DNA of 64,000 nucleotides from Nocardioides jiangxiensis (GCF_030580915.1 NZ_JAUQTA010000001.1:744001-808000), one strand, 5' to 3'. Shown: positions 1 to 10,106, numbered from the stretch's first letter. A program made the numbers and translations. Notes: generated by a model from the sequence alone, not told the origin.

Positions 1-1216
<1,216 letters not shown>

Positions 1217-1339
1217 GAATTTCCTCAAACGTGAAGAAGGGTGTCTTGCGGTGCATCTGCACTCGTCCGGGATCTCCCGCGCACGACAGTGACCCAGCGT
1301 ACAAGCGGGGCGCCGCGACGGACGACTCAGCGGCACCCC

Positions 1340-1357
1340 GGACGCCGCGCGGCGTCC
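1340..1357 (-). terminator. GC palindrome just after the DUF808 stop
   Basis: GGACGCCG and CGGCGTCC form a perfect 18-base palindrome immediately downstream of the DUF808 stop codon, centred on CG. There is no U-tract, so a terminator role is an inference from position. Confidence 0.4.
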
Positions 1358-2293
1358 TCAGTGGGCCGCGTCGGGACCCGTGCGGTGCGGGAGGAGGTGG
1401 AGGACGACGGCCACGAGGGCACCCACGGCCAGCCCGACGACGGCGGAGCAGCCGGTGTTGACCAGCCAGCCCACCGCTCCCCCGTGCACCGCGTGCTCCA
1501 GGTGGTGGACCAGCTCGTACGGACCCTCCCACCAGCCGAGCTCGTGGACGTTGACGAGGAGGATGTGGCCGCCGACCCAGAGCATCGCGACGATGCCCAC
1601 CGTCGAGAGCGTCGAGAGCACCTTCGGCATGGCCGCGACCAGGCCGCGCCCGAACCTCTGCACGCCGGGCGACTTCCGTCCGGCCAGCAGCAGGCCCACG
1701 TCGTCCATCTTCACGATGGCGGCGACGACGCCGTAGACGCCGATCGTGATCGCGATCGCCACCACGACCAGGATCGCCAGGCGGGCCAGGAACGCCTCGT
1801 CCTTCACCGAGTCGAGCGCGATGACCATGATCTCGGTGGACAGGATGAAGTCCGTGCGGACGGCGCCGGCGATCAGCTGCTTCTCCTCGTGGGGCGTGTG
1901 CTCCACGGTCTCGAGGTCGCCGACGTGGTCGTCGTGGTGCGCGAACGCCTCCCACACCTTCTCCGCACCCTCGAACGCCAGGTAGGTGCCGCCCAGGATC
2001 AGCAGCACCGGCAGCGCCGAGGGAAGGAACTGGCTGAGCAGGAGGGCCGCCGGGAGGATGAAGACCAGCTTGTTGCGCAACGACCCGACCGCGATCTTCT
2101 TGATGATCGGCAGCTCGCGCTCCGCGGCGATGCCGTGGACGTACTGCGGGGTCACGGCCGTGTCGTCGACCACGACGCCGGTCGCCTTCAGCGTGGCCTT
2201 GCCGGCGGCCGCGCCGACGTCGTCGATCGACGCCGCGGCCAGGCGGGCCAGGGCCGCGATGTCGTCGAGAAGTCCGAAGAGTCCAGCGCTCAT
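1358..2293 (-). CDS. DUF808 family membrane protein (YedI-like)
   Basis: A 311-residue integral membrane protein recognisable as DUF808/YedI, a family without an established biochemical role. The N-terminus reads MSAGLFGLLDDIAALARLAA, followed by a soluble stretch and several hydrophobic segments (about 75-105, 150-185 and 200-300). The acidic and histidine-rich loop EAFAHHDDHVGD near residue 115 is also typical. The gene has no close partner: ahcY lies downstream behind a short palindrome, and the TobH-like gene upstream ends only about 25 bases before this start, so it could be the last gene of the manB group. Function is unknown; transport or ion homeostasis would be a guess. Family assignment rests on recognition of the conserved N-terminal half. 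Confidence 0.85.
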   Translation of the reverse strand: MSAGLFGLLDDIAALARLAAASIDDVGAAAGKATLKATGVVVDDTAVTPQYVHGIAAERELPIIKKIAVGSLRNKLVFILPAALLLSQFLPSALPVLLILGGTYLAFEGAEKVWEAFAHHDDHVGDLETVEHTPHEEKQLIAGAVRTDFILSTEIMVIALDSVKDEAFLARLAILVVVAIAITIGVYGVVAAIVKMDDVGLLLAGRKSPGVQRFGRGLVAAMPKVLSTLSTVGIVAMLWVGGHILLVNVHELGWWEGPYELVHHLEHAVHGGAVGWLVNTGCSAVVGLAVGALVAVVLHLLPHRTGPDAAH

Positions 2294-2317
2294 GGCGCGA
2301 AGGCTATCGGGACCCCA

Positions 2318-3337
2318 CTACTCGCCGGCGAGGCCCACCGCGAGGTACTCGGCGGCGTACGTCCCGGCGAGGAGGAGCGAGGCGTAGCGGGCGACCTCGC
2401 TGACGGCGTCGCTCGCCAGCGTCTCCACGCGAACGCCGCTGCGCGCGGCCGCCGTCTGCAGCCGGCCGCGCTGCTCGCGCACCACCGGGTCGTCGGCGCC
2501 GTCGTCCAGCACGAGCAGCAGCGGGCGCAGGTCCGAGCCGTCGACCGGGTCGTCGAAGAGGTTGCGCGGCCTGGTGGCCTCGATCACGGGCAGCAGGTGC
2601 TCGGCGTCTCCGGCCAGCGCGCTGCGTCCCGAGGAACGGCGGAACTGCTCCGCGAGCCGGCGGGCCGCCCGGGCCGCGAGCGTCGAACCGCCCCAGACCA
2701 GCGGCAGCGCCTCGGCGAGCGCGATCGCGAGCTCCTTGGCCGGGTTGCCGGCCAGGTCCGTGTGCGGCGACGAGGCGACCGCGACCTCGTCGAGCGAGGC
2801 GGCGACCTCGTCGGCAGCGCAGGCGGGGCCGAGGCCCACCCGGTGCAGGAAGTCCAGCATCACCACGGCGGTCGCCAGCTGGTCGCCGGTCGTCGTGGGC
2901 AGCAGCGTGGACCAGCGGCCCTCGGCGTGCTCGGCGACCATGGAGCCCGGTCGGCAGGCGACGACGACCTGGCAGCCACGGCGCACGGCCTCGGCGACAG
3001 CGGAGGCGGCGGCCGGGTCGGACCCCTGGGGCGCGAGCATGACGACCAGGTCGAGACTGCCCGCCCACCCCGGCAGGCCGGGGGCCGGCCAGGCCACGAA
3101 CGGCACCGGACACCACGGCTCGAGCACGGCACGGAGCAGACGGGAGTCGGGACCGGCGGCGATGACCGCCCGGGGGCGCTCTCCCCCGCGCTCGGCGACC
3201 GCACGCAGGATCGCCTCGCCGGCCTCGCCGGCCTCACGGCGGACGCGGGCGCCGGACTCGGCGAGCTCGCGCAGCCGCTCGTCCGCCGCCGCCAGGGCCG
3301 CCGGGTCGTCCAGACGGGCCTCGTCGAACTCGGCCAT
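2318..3337 (-). CDS. SIS-domain / TobH-like protein, putative phosphosugar isomerase-related
   Basis: A 339-residue soluble protein matching the actinobacterial TobH/bifunctional phosphoglucose-phosphomannose isomerase-related family, which is regularly found next to manB (Rv3256c next to Rv3257c in M. tuberculosis, from memory). The N-terminal third contains MLAPQGSDPAAASAVAEA and CQVVVACRPGS, consistent with an SIS sugar-phosphate-binding fold; the second half carries LAGNPAKELAIALAEALPLVWGG. The ATG at 3337 is preferred over upstream in-frame starts because GGAGGAGACGTG lies directly before it. It follows the Trm112-like gene by 25 bases and is cotranscribed with manB. Context suggests fructose/mannose-6-phosphate metabolism feeding GDP-mannose. 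Catalytic activity is not certain: canonical isomerase residues could not be assigned by eye. Confidence 0.75.
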   Translation of the reverse strand: MAEFDEARLDDPAALAAADERLRELAESGARVRREAGEAGEAILRAVAERGGERPRAVIAAGPDSRLLRAVLEPWCPVPFVAWPAPGLPGWAGSLDLVVMLAPQGSDPAAASAVAEAVRRGCQVVVACRPGSMVAEHAEGRWSTLLPTTTGDQLATAVVMLDFLHRVGLGPACAADEVAASLDEVAVASSPHTDLAGNPAKELAIALAEALPLVWGGSTLAARAARRLAEQFRRSSGRSALAGDAEHLLPVIEATRPRNLFDDPVDGSDLRPLLLVLDDGADDPVVREQRGRLQTAAARSGVRVETLASDAVSEVARYASLLLAGTYAAEYLAVGLAGE

Positions 3338-3362
3338 CACGTCTCCTCCAGGGCCGGGTCGA

Positions 3363-3527
3363 TCAGCGCGTCGCGCGGGCTTCGTCGACGAGCAGGACGG
3401 GGATGTCGTCGCGCACCGGGTAGGCCAGGCCACAGCCCTGGCAGACCAGCTCCTCGGCGACCGGGGCGAGCACGCCCTGGCAGTCCGGGCAGCGGACGAT
3501 GTCCAGCAGACGGGGGTCGATCTTCAT
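3363..3527 (-). CDS. Trm112 family zinc-ribbon protein (54 aa)
   Basis: A short protein of 54 residues, starting [18 protein letters not shown]. It has two CxxC pairs (CPDC at 13-16, CQGC at 29-32) and the Trm112-type end [17 protein letters not shown]. Trm112-like proteins act as small zinc-binding partners; in eukaryotes they activate methyltransferases, while the actinobacterial member's partner is not known. The ATG overlaps the manB stop in an ATGA arrangement, so translation is probably coupled to manB, and the TobH-like gene follows after 25 bases. The same order (manB, Trm112-like, TobH-like) is common in actinobacteria, which suggests a role linked to mannose metabolism or only operon hitch-hiking. 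Confidence 0.9.
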   Translation of the reverse strand: MKIDPRLLDIVRCPDCQGVLAPVAEELVCQGCGLAYPVRDDIPVLLVDEARATR

Positions 3528-4900
3528 CGCTCGCTCCTGATCACGGTGAGTACGGCGTCACGGACCGCGACCATCGTGGCCTGGTCCTTGCCCTCGGCGT
3601 TGAGTCGCAGCAGCGGCTCGGTGTTGGAGGCACGCACGTTGAACCACCAGTCTGCGTGCGCGACGGTCAGGCCGTCGAGCTCGTCGAGGGTCACGCCCTC
3701 GCGGTCGGCGTACGTCGCCCGGAGCTCGTCGAGGACGGCGGCCTGGTCGGCGACGGTCGAATTGATCTCTCCCGACATCGGGTAGCGCGCGTAGTCGGCC
3801 AGCAGCGACGAGAGGGGCTGGTCGGTCTCGGCGAGGGCGGCCAGCGCGTGCAGAGCCGCGAGCATGCCGGAGTCGGCGCGCCAGAAGTCGCGGAAGTAGA
3901 AGTGGCCGGAGTGCTCACCGCCGAAGATGGCGCCGGTCTCGGCCATCGTGGCCTTGATGTAGGAGTGGCCGACGCGCGTGCGGACCGGGTTGCCGCCCTG
4001 CTCGGTGACGATCTCGGGCACCGAGCGGCTCGTGATCAGGTTGTGGATGATGGTGCCGCCGGGCTCCTTGGCCAGCTCGCGGTGCGCGATCAGGGCGGTG
4101 AGGGTCGAGGGCGAGACCAGGGCCCCCTTCTCGTCGACGAGGAAGCAGCGGTCGGCGTCGCCGTCGAAGGCCAGGCCGATGTCGGCACCCTCCTCGAGGA
4201 CGCGCTTCTGCAGGTCGACGAGGTTCTCCGGCTCGATCGGGTTCGCCTCGTGGTTGGGGAACGTGCCGTCCAGCTCGAAGTACATCGGCACGAGCGTCGC
4301 CTGCTCCGCGCCGAGCCGCTCGAAGACCGCCGGAGCGGTGAGGCCGGCCATGCCGTTGCCCGCATCGGCGACGACCTTGAGCGGGCGGCCCTTGACCGGG
4401 GCCAGGCTGAGCAGGTGCGCTGCGTACGCCTCCAGGACGTCGTGGCTGGTGATCTCGCCGACGCGGCCCGACGTCGGCGCGGTTCCGGCGAGGACGAGGT
4501 CGCGGATCTCGGCCAGGCCCGTCTCCATGCCGACCGGCGCAGCGCCCGGACGGCAGAGCTTGATCCCGTTGTACGCCGCGGGGTTGTGGCTCGCGGTGAA
4601 CATCGCGCCCGCGTGGCCGAGGCTGCCGGAGGCGAAGTAGAGCTGGTCGGTGGAGGCCAGCCCGATCAGGACGACGTCGGCACCCGCCTGCGCGGCGCCG
4701 TCGGCGAAGGCACCGGCCATCCCGGGCGACGAGGGGCGCATGTCGTGGCCGACGACGACGGTCTCGGCCCCGAGGACCTGGACGAACGCCGCCCCGATCC
4801 GGTGCGCGAGCTCCTCGTCGATCTGCGAGCCGACGAGGCCCCGGATGTCGTAGGCCTTGAAGATGGCGTGGAGGTTCTCCGCGGAGAGCGTCTCGGACAT
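3524..4900 (-). CDS. manB: Phosphomannomutase/phosphoglucomutase
   Basis: A 458-residue alpha-D-phosphohexomutase that interconverts mannose-6-phosphate and mannose-1-phosphate (possibly glucose phosphates as well). All three active-site signatures are present: the phosphoserine loop [11 protein letters not shown] (Ser104), the metal loop DGDADR (246-251) and the sugar-binding loop GGEHSGH (327-333). The C-terminal phosphate-binding [12 protein letters not shown] is also present. The enzyme makes the substrate for manC, located 7 kb away, for GDP-mannose synthesis. A TAGGCT hexamer ends seven bases before the ATG, so the mRNA is probably leaderless. Downstream the Trm112-like and TobH-like genes are coupled to it. 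Length and motifs are normal for the family. Confidence 0.95.
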   Translation of the reverse strand: MSETLSAENLHAIFKAYDIRGLVGSQIDEELAHRIGAAFVQVLGAETVVVGHDMRPSSPGMAGAFADGAAQAGADVVLIGLASTDQLYFASGSLGHAGAMFTASHNPAAYNGIKLCRPGAAPVGMETGLAEIRDLVLAGTAPTSGRVGEITSHDVLEAYAAHLLSLAPVKGRPLKVVADAGNGMAGLTAPAVFERLGAEQATLVPMYFELDGTFPNHEANPIEPENLVDLQKRVLEEGADIGLAFDGDADRCFLVDEKGALVSPSTLTALIAHRELAKEPGGTIIHNLITSRSVPEIVTEQGGNPVRTRVGHSYIKATMAETGAIFGGEHSGHFYFRDFWRADSGMLAALHALAALAETDQPLSSLLADYARYPMSGEINSTVADQAAVLDELRATYADREGVTLDELDGLTVAHADWWFNVRASNTEPLLRLNAEGKDQATMVAVRDAVLTVIRSER

Positions 4901-4907
4901 GGGCCCG

Positions 4908-4913
4908 AGCCTA
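4908..4913 (-). promoter_or_regulatory. -10 element of manB (leaderless type)
   Basis: TAGGCT on the minus strand, seven bases before the manB ATG; fits the TANNNT actinobacterial -10 and implies transcription starting at or next to the start codon. Confidence 0.6.
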
Positions 4914-4951
4914 GCGGGAGCGAGGGGCGCGCCGTCGGGAGGCGCCCACTC

Positions 4952-5323
4952 CTAGTCGGAGGAGAGAGCGCGGAGGTGGCCGCGGCGCGCGGTCTCGCGC
5001 ATCCCGCCGTCGGCGAGGCGCGGCTGGACCGGCTCCGGCGACGGCGCGATCGGGCGGGCCGCCTCGCGGACGGCATCCGCCAGGGCGAGCAGGTCGTCGC
5101 TCGAGGGGCCGGCGAGCGAGGGGTCGGCGGCGAGGCGCAGGACCTCCCACCCACGCGGCGCAGAGAGCCGCTCGCTGTGGAACTCGCACAGGTCGTAGGC
5201 GTGCGGCTCGGCGTGGAGCGCCAGCGGGCCGACGACGGCCGTCTGGTCGGCGTAGACGTAGGTCAGCGTCATCACGGCCGGGCGGCCGCAAGCAGTCTTG
5301 GAACAACGACGGGCTGAACTCAC
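4952..5323 (-). CDS. DUF3499 family protein
   Basis: A 123-residue actinobacterial protein of DUF3499 (Rv3258c family, from memory). It begins with GTG and reads VSSARRCSKTACGRPA, with the cysteine pair near the N-terminus, then TLTYVYADQTAVVGPL, the motif HAYDLCEFHSERLSAPRGWE, and a disordered C-terminal tail rich in proline and arginine. The conserved Cys/His pattern suggests a small zinc ribbon, an inference. The GTG at 5323 was chosen because the conserved family N-terminus starts there. It is divergent from the zinc-peptidase-like gene at 5387, from which it is separated by only 63 bases, and it precedes manB on the same strand. No molecular function is established. Confidence 0.88.
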   Translation of the reverse strand: MSSARRCSKTACGRPAVMTLTYVYADQTAVVGPLALHAEPHAYDLCEFHSERLSAPRGWEVLRLAADPSLAGPSSDDLLALADAVREAARPIAPSPEPVQPRLADGGMRETARRGHLRALSSD

Positions 5324-5374
5324 GGAGCAGACGCTACCGCCCGATTCCTCACGTCCGGCTGAGGCTCGCCCATA

Positions 5375-5380
5375 TAGGGT
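5375..5380 (+). promoter_or_regulatory. -10 element of the zinicin-like gene (leaderless type)
   Basis: TAGGGT with exactly six bases to the GTG at 5387. The preceding bases make CATATAGGGT, the most AT-rich spot in the 63-base divergent gap. Confidence 0.6.
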
Positions 5381-5386
5381 GCGGCC

Positions 5387-5833
5387 GTGGCTACGAGACC
5401 CCGTCGGGACCGCCGCGGGCGCGGCATGCGCGGCCCGGGCGTGCTGCCCGCGTGGGCAGGCGGCGTCCGCTCGATCCCGCCGCGTCCGACGCGTCGCGAG
5501 CGCTTCGACGACCTGGTCCTGGCGGTCGCCGACGCGATCGACGCGCGCTGGCAGCGGGAGCTCCAGGCCGTCGGCACCCTCGAGTACGCCGTGGAGGACA
5601 CGCCGCTGCTGCCCGACGGCTGGGCACACGACTCCACTCCCCTGGCCTCGATGGTCCGCGGCGGCGCCGGGCGCCCGCACCGGCTCGTCCTCTTCCGCCG
5701 TCCGATCGAGCACCGGGCTCCCGAGCGCGAGGACCTCGAGGCGCTCGTGCTCACGCTCGTCGTCGAGAACGTCGCCGAGCTGCTCGGGCTGCCGGCCGAG
5801 GACATCGACCCCCGCTACCAGCCCGGGGACTGA
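5387..5833 (+). CDS. Zinicin-like metallopeptidase family protein with degenerate active site
   Basis: A 148-residue protein of the small actinobacterial metallopeptidase-like family found between the DUF3499 gene and whiB2 (Rv3259 position in M. tuberculosis, from memory). After a basic N-terminal stretch it has ERFDDLVLAVADAIDARW, then a central segment ending in the former zinc-binding helix LVLTLVVENVAELLGL (about 124-139). Catalytic zincin relatives carry HExxH there; here the spot reads VENVAE, so neither histidine is present and peptidase activity is unlikely. It may be a structural or regulatory relative. The GTG at 5387 sits six bases downstream of a -10 hexamer and no Shine-Dalgarno sequence is visible, so the transcript is probably leaderless. 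Confidence 0.8.
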   Translation: MATRPRRDRRGRGMRGPGVLPAWAGGVRSIPPRPTRRERFDDLVLAVADAIDARWQRELQAVGTLEYAVEDTPLLPDGWAHDSTPLASMVRGGAGRPHRLVLFRRPIEHRAPEREDLEALVLTLVVENVAELLGLPAEDIDPRYQPGD

Positions 5834-5868
5834 TCCATCCGGCGCGAGCCGCCGCCGGTCCGGTGCCG

Positions 5869-7251
5869 CTAGCGGGGCGGCCAGGCCGGCCGGACCGCCG
5901 GCACGAGGAGCTCGGTCGCGACGGCGCGCAGCGGCAGCAGCGCTGCTCCGTCCTTCGTCTGCGTGCGGACGACCGACGCGACCGGCACGTCGGCGTCGAC
6001 CGTGACCAGGTGCGCGTGCCTGGGCGCGGCCACGGCCAGCGTGGTGCCCGCGTTGATCTCGAGGGTGGTCTCGCGACCGCCGTCCCACCGCACCGTGACC
6101 TTGCCGGTCGTGTCCCCCGCTGTCAGCACGAGGGTCGGCGTGCCGACGTCGGGCACGACCGAGGAGAGGAGCCCCGTGCGCAGCTGGATCGCCGGATGGT
6201 GCACCAGGTCCCCGGCGACCACGGCACGGACGCCCGCCGCGACCGGCACGGTCGAGCGCACAACGAGGGAGGTGTCCTCGCTTCCGGTGACCTTCTCCAG
6301 CGCCTTGGTCAGGTCGGTGACCACGACCTTGCCGGCCGGGACCCGGATCTGGCCGACACCGCTCGGGGCGAACGTGCTGCGCGCGCCCGCGATGCCCAGC
6401 GTCACCTGGGCCTCGCTGGTGCCCGGGTTGACGAGCGTGAGCACGCGCGAGGAGGCCTTGCGGGTCAGCCCCGGCACGACCTGCTCGCGCGAGGGGGACG
6501 CTCCGGCGGGCAGCGCATCGGCGCGAAGGGCCTCGCCCACCTTGCCGAACTCGTCGCGCATCGAGGCAGCCAGGCGCCCTCGGGAGACGACGACCCGAAC
6601 GGCGAGCTCGTGCGCGTCGGGAGCCAGGGACTCCAGCGACAGCGTCGACACCTTGCCGCCGCTGATGGTGAGTCCCCGGGACTGGATGTCCTGGAGCTGG
6701 CCGTCGGTGGACCAGATCGTGATGTCGGCGACGGCGGGACCGCCGTCGGGGTTGGCCAGGGTCAGGGTCGAGAGGTGGGACGCACCGGAGCCGGCCCCGA
6801 CGAACCAGCGGACCCCACCCGGAGCGGTGCACTCGCGGGCGGCGGGACGCGGCTCGCCCAGCCGTGCGCCGACGAGCCCCGGGGCCAGGCCGCCCTCGGC
6901 GTGCAGGAGCAGGCCGTCCGGCGAAGAGACGGTGCGGGTGCCGCCGACCGCGAGGGCGAGCGGGGTGCGCGTGCCGCCGGGCTTGCGCTGCGTCAGCGAG
7001 CCGGGGTCGGCGCTGGTCGACGCAGAGGCGATCCGGATCGGTCCGCGGTCGGAGGCAGGGCAGAAGAGGTCGGCCGAGGTCAGGGCGTGCGTGGTCGGCT
7101 CGTGACGGGCGTCGTCGTGCTGTGTGTCGGCCGGGGCCTGCACGAGCAACGCGAGCAGCGTGACGGCCGGAGCGCCGACGGCGATCGCCGTGGCGGGCCG
7201 GACCTTGCGCGCGGTGCCGAGCGCGACGCGGCGGCCGGGGAAGTCGTTCAC
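5869..7251 (-). CDS. DUF5719 family secreted/membrane-anchored protein
   Basis: A 460-residue protein with a cytoplasmic basic start (VNDFPGRRVALGTARKVRP), one hydrophobic segment (about residues 18-38, TAIAVGAPAVTLLALLVQAP) and a long extracytoplasmic part rich in Val, Thr and Gly that resembles repeated beta-sandwich modules; DUF5719 is the family I recognise. Its GTG start overlaps the stop of the upstream giant glycosyltransferase gene (GTGA), so the two are translationally coupled and probably act together at the cell surface. No catalytic motif is visible. It could be an accessory or substrate-binding subunit for the glycosyltransferase, which is an inference from coupling alone. The pair sits between the DUF3499 region and whiB. 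Confidence 0.8.
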   Translation of the reverse strand: MNDFPGRRVALGTARKVRPATAIAVGAPAVTLLALLVQAPADTQHDDARHEPTTHALTSADLFCPASDRGPIRIASASTSADPGSLTQRKPGGTRTPLALAVGGTRTVSSPDGLLLHAEGGLAPGLVGARLGEPRPAARECTAPGGVRWFVGAGSGASHLSTLTLANPDGGPAVADITIWSTDGQLQDIQSRGLTISGGKVSTLSLESLAPDAHELAVRVVVSRGRLAASMRDEFGKVGEALRADALPAGASPSREQVVPGLTRKASSRVLTLVNPGTSEAQVTLGIAGARSTFAPSGVGQIRVPAGKVVVTDLTKALEKVTGSEDTSLVVRSTVPVAAGVRAVVAGDLVHHPAIQLRTGLLSSVVPDVGTPTLVLTAGDTTGKVTVRWDGGRETTLEINAGTTLAVAAPRHAHLVTVDADVPVASVVRTQTKDGAALLPLRAVATELLVPAVRPAWPPR

Positions 7252-10064
7252 GCGTCCTCCTCCCGTCGGGTCGGTCCACACAGCACGGCGACGACGACGA
7301 TCGCGATGAGCTGCAGCGTGACCAGGATGCGGTGCCACCACGGGTCCTCACCGGCGACGGCGTCACCGTCAGCGGTCTTGGTGAGCTGCCACGCGCGGGT
7401 GCGCGGGTCCGGAGCGCTGGCCTGGGTCAGGCCGTCGGCCGCATCGAGACCCGCCGCCACCTGCGCCGATGCGGGCGTCGGCAGCAGCACGTAGTCGATG
7501 CCGGCGCCGGTCAGGGTGTCGAGCACCTGCGGCGTCGCCCGCGAGACCAGCGAGCGGACCGCCTTGTCCAGCCGCTGGTCGGGACCGGTCAGCGCCAGCA
7601 CCTCGTCCTCGCCCAGGGTGATGCCGGAGCCACGGTGCACCTCCCAGGTGATGCCCTTGTGGGCGTCGCCGCGGATGACGAGCACGCCGTGACCGCGGCC
7701 CTCGTCGGCCGCCTGCACCATGTACGCCGGCACGTCGCTGTGCGTGGGCCGGTCCAGCAGGTTGTCGCCGTCGAACACCCACCAGCCGAGCCCCACCACG
7801 GGCCCGGTCACGGCCACGAGGGCCAGCAGCGCACCGCCGACGAAGCGCCAGTCCTGCGAGTGGACGCCGGTGCGCCGGGGCCGCAGGCCCTGCGCGGCGA
7901 TGACGGCCGCGCAGAGCAGCGCGCCCTGGACCACCACGACCAGGAAGCCGAGGCCCGGGCGGACAGGACCGGCGGGCAGCGAGACGGTGACGTGGCTGAG
8001 GATCGCCGCGACCACGGCTGCGACCGCTACCAGGATCCAGCAGGCCAGCACCGGCACGCGGGTGCGCGCACGCAGCAGCGCCGCGAGGCCGGGCACGAGG
8101 AGCAGCAGGCCGGCCCAGACCGGCGCACCGAGCCCGCCCACGCGTCCGGCGATCAGGTCGAGGGCCCCCGGGGTCGGCGAGAGCCGGCCGGCCTCGAGGA
8201 AGAGCGCCGCGGGATCGTGACCGACCATGCCGACCGCGCCCGGCAGCATGAGTGCCGCGGGCACGAGCAGGACCACGACGAGCGGAAGCCAGACGTCCTT
8301 CGAGGCGACGACGTCGCGAGCGAGCACGAAGCCCAGGCCGAGCAGCACGGCCACACCCATCAGCGCGACCAGCCAGGCCGACGGGGTGAAGGCGGTCAGC
8401 AGGGCGAGCATCGCGCCACCGCGCCACGCAGCACGCCAGCGGCGGTCCGCCGAGGTCTCGAAGAGGCCGGTCACGACGTGGGCGAACCACGGCAGCAGCG
8501 CCGCCGAGGCGACGATGCCGAAGCGACCCTGGCCCCACGCACCCGAGGCGACGGGGACGGCGGCGTACGCGATCGCGCCCCAGAGGGCGACGGCGGTGTC
8601 GACGCGACCGGTGACCAGCTCGCACACCGCACGGAGGAAGCGCCATGCGCCCCAGCCGGCGAACGGGACGGCGACCAGGAAGAGGACGGAGACCGCCACC
8701 GTGGGCGAGCCGAACAGGACGGTCGCGGCGAGCGCGAACGGCAGGACGTAACCCGGGGCCGGGGCGTCCGTGCCCTGCCCGAGCTGGTGCCAGCCGTCGA
8801 GCGCGAGGTGCCACCAGTCACTCGCCTGGGCGGGCGCCGGGCTCAGCGCACCACCCGCGATGGGGCCGAAGGCCACCCGCGCCGCCCACAGGCCGAGGAT
8901 CGCCGCAGCGGTGATGGCCAGGGCGAGCGGACTGGTGAAGTACCGCGCGACGAGCCCGGTGTCGTCGGCGAGCTCGTCCTCGTCGACAGGCACGGGCGCC
9001 GGCAGGCCGAGCCGCTCGGCGCGGGCCACGCGGCGACGGTCGGCGGCGTCGCGGCCCTGCAGGGCGACGGCGGAGGCGAAGTCGGTGACGGTGTCCAGAC
9101 CGTGCCGGTAAGGCAGCCACCAGGGCGGGCGCAGGCCCGCCGTGTCGCTGACGGCAGGCGGCAGCGAGCGCCGCCGGTGGAGGATGCCGGGCAGGTGACC
9201 GTAGGTGTTGAGGAGCGCGGCGAACTCGTCGCCCGCGTGGCCGGGCTGGCGGGCGAGGAGGTAGCCCAGCACCCGGAGCACGGTGCCCAGGGTGAGGCGC
9301 AGCAGACCCGGCAGGAACCACCGCTCGCTGTTGACCAGCAGCGTGTACAGCGCGGCCTCGCGCTCGTAGCGATGGGTCCGCGTGCGTCGCCCGGACAGCG
9401 CGCTCCGGCGTACGCCGCGGTGGGCGGCCTCCGCGTGGAAGACCACCGCCGTGGGCACCACGACGGTGCGGAGGCCGGCGCGAGCCGCGCGCCAGCCGAA
9501 GTCGATGTCGTTGCCGTAGAGCGGGAGGTGCCGGTCGAAGCCGTCGAGCGCCTCGAGCGCGTCGCGGCGTACCAGCATGCCGGCGGTGTTGACCGCGAGG
9601 ACCTCACGGACCTTGTCGTGCTGCCCCTGGTCGTACTCGCCCCGCTCCAGGCCGGTCTCCCGGCGCCCGGTCGCCGAGAGCGAGACGCCGAGCTCGAGCA
9701 GGCGGAGCAGCGACGGCCACTCGCGCAGCTTCGGACCCGCGATGGCGGCGTCGTGCCGCGTGGCGGTCGCGACGAGCTCGGCGAGCGCGGTCGGCGCGGG
9801 GTTCGCGTCGTCGTGGAGGATCCAGACCCAGTCGGTGGTCACCTCCGGCAGGAGGCGGGCGATCGCCTCCGGGAACGAGCACTCCTCCTCGCGGACGGCG
9901 GCATCGCCCAGCGCCTCCCTCAGCAGGTCGGCGGAGCCGTCGCTGCTGCCGGTGTCGATGGCGAGGAGGCGGTCGGGCTGCCGGGTCTGGCCGGCCAGCC
10001 CCTCGAGGACGGCCGGAAGCCAGCGGGCTCCGTCATGGCTGACCAGGAGGGCGGTGACTGTCAC
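7248..10064 (-). CDS. Large two-part glycosyltransferase: GT2 domain fused to a polytopic membrane half
   Basis: A 938-residue protein. Residues 1-270 are a GT-A family 2 glycosyltransferase: nucleotide-binding start VTALLVSHDGARWLPAVLEG, metal/donor motif HDDAN (84-88), and acceptor motif GNDIDFGWRAARAG (184-197). From about residue 375 it becomes an integral membrane protein with roughly ten or more hydrophobic segments and a last one near the C-terminus (ILVTLQLIAIVVVAVLCG). The first predicted external loop reads ASDWWHLALDGWHQLG (414-429), resembling the acidic first loop of polyprenyl-phosphate-dependent GT-C arabinosyltransferases, so the second half might be a second transferase; that is an inference. 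Before the last segment lies an extracytoplasmic stretch. It is coupled to DUF5719. A TAGGGT hexamer seven bases before the GTG suggests a leaderless mRNA. Confidence 0.85.
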   Translation of the reverse strand: MTVTALLVSHDGARWLPAVLEGLAGQTRQPDRLLAIDTGSSDGSADLLREALGDAAVREEECSFPEAIARLLPEVTTDWVWILHDDANPAPTALAELVATATRHDAAIAGPKLREWPSLLRLLELGVSLSATGRRETGLERGEYDQGQHDKVREVLAVNTAGMLVRRDALEALDGFDRHLPLYGNDIDFGWRAARAGLRTVVVPTAVVFHAEAAHRGVRRSALSGRRTRTHRYEREAALYTLLVNSERWFLPGLLRLTLGTVLRVLGYLLARQPGHAGDEFAALLNTYGHLPGILHRRRSLPPAVSDTAGLRPPWWLPYRHGLDTVTDFASAVALQGRDAADRRRVARAERLGLPAPVPVDEDELADDTGLVARYFTSPLALAITAAAILGLWAARVAFGPIAGGALSPAPAQASDWWHLALDGWHQLGQGTDAPAPGYVLPFALAATVLFGSPTVAVSVLFLVAVPFAGWGAWRFLRAVCELVTGRVDTAVALWGAIAYAAVPVASGAWGQGRFGIVASAALLPWFAHVVTGLFETSADRRWRAAWRGGAMLALLTAFTPSAWLVALMGVAVLLGLGFVLARDVVASKDVWLPLVVVLLVPAALMLPGAVGMVGHDPAALFLEAGRLSPTPGALDLIAGRVGGLGAPVWAGLLLLVPGLAALLRARTRVPVLACWILVAVAAVVAAILSHVTVSLPAGPVRPGLGFLVVVVQGALLCAAVIAAQGLRPRRTGVHSQDWRFVGGALLALVAVTGPVVGLGWWVFDGDNLLDRPTHSDVPAYMVQAADEGRGHGVLVIRGDAHKGITWEVHRGSGITLGEDEVLALTGPDQRLDKAVRSLVSRATPQVLDTLTGAGIDYVLLPTPASAQVAAGLDAADGLTQASAPDPRTRAWQLTKTADGDAVAGEDPWWHRILVTLQLIAIVVVAVLCGPTRREEDA

Positions 10065-10071
10065 GCAAGGG

Positions 10072-10077
10072 ACCCTA
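10072..10077 (-). promoter_or_regulatory. -10 element of the giant glycosyltransferase gene
   Basis: TAGGGT on the minus strand, seven bases before the GTG at 10064; leaderless geometry. Confidence 0.55.
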
Positions 10078-10106
10078 ACGGGTGAGGAGGAGTGAGAAAA
10101 CGCGAA

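Noticed and set aside
1217..1339. Possible SAH riboswitch upstream of ahcY
   Set aside because: No paired element or conserved core recognisable; the region is short and the RNA type is known mainly from other phyla.
1241..5317. A very long open frame on the plus strand (1358 codons) and several other 500-900 codon frames opposite known genes
   Set aside because: They are antisense to ahcY-side, TobH-like, manB and DUF3499 genes, have low-complexity Arg/Gly/Asp-rich translations and no ribosome site. High GC content removes stop codons from shadow frames.
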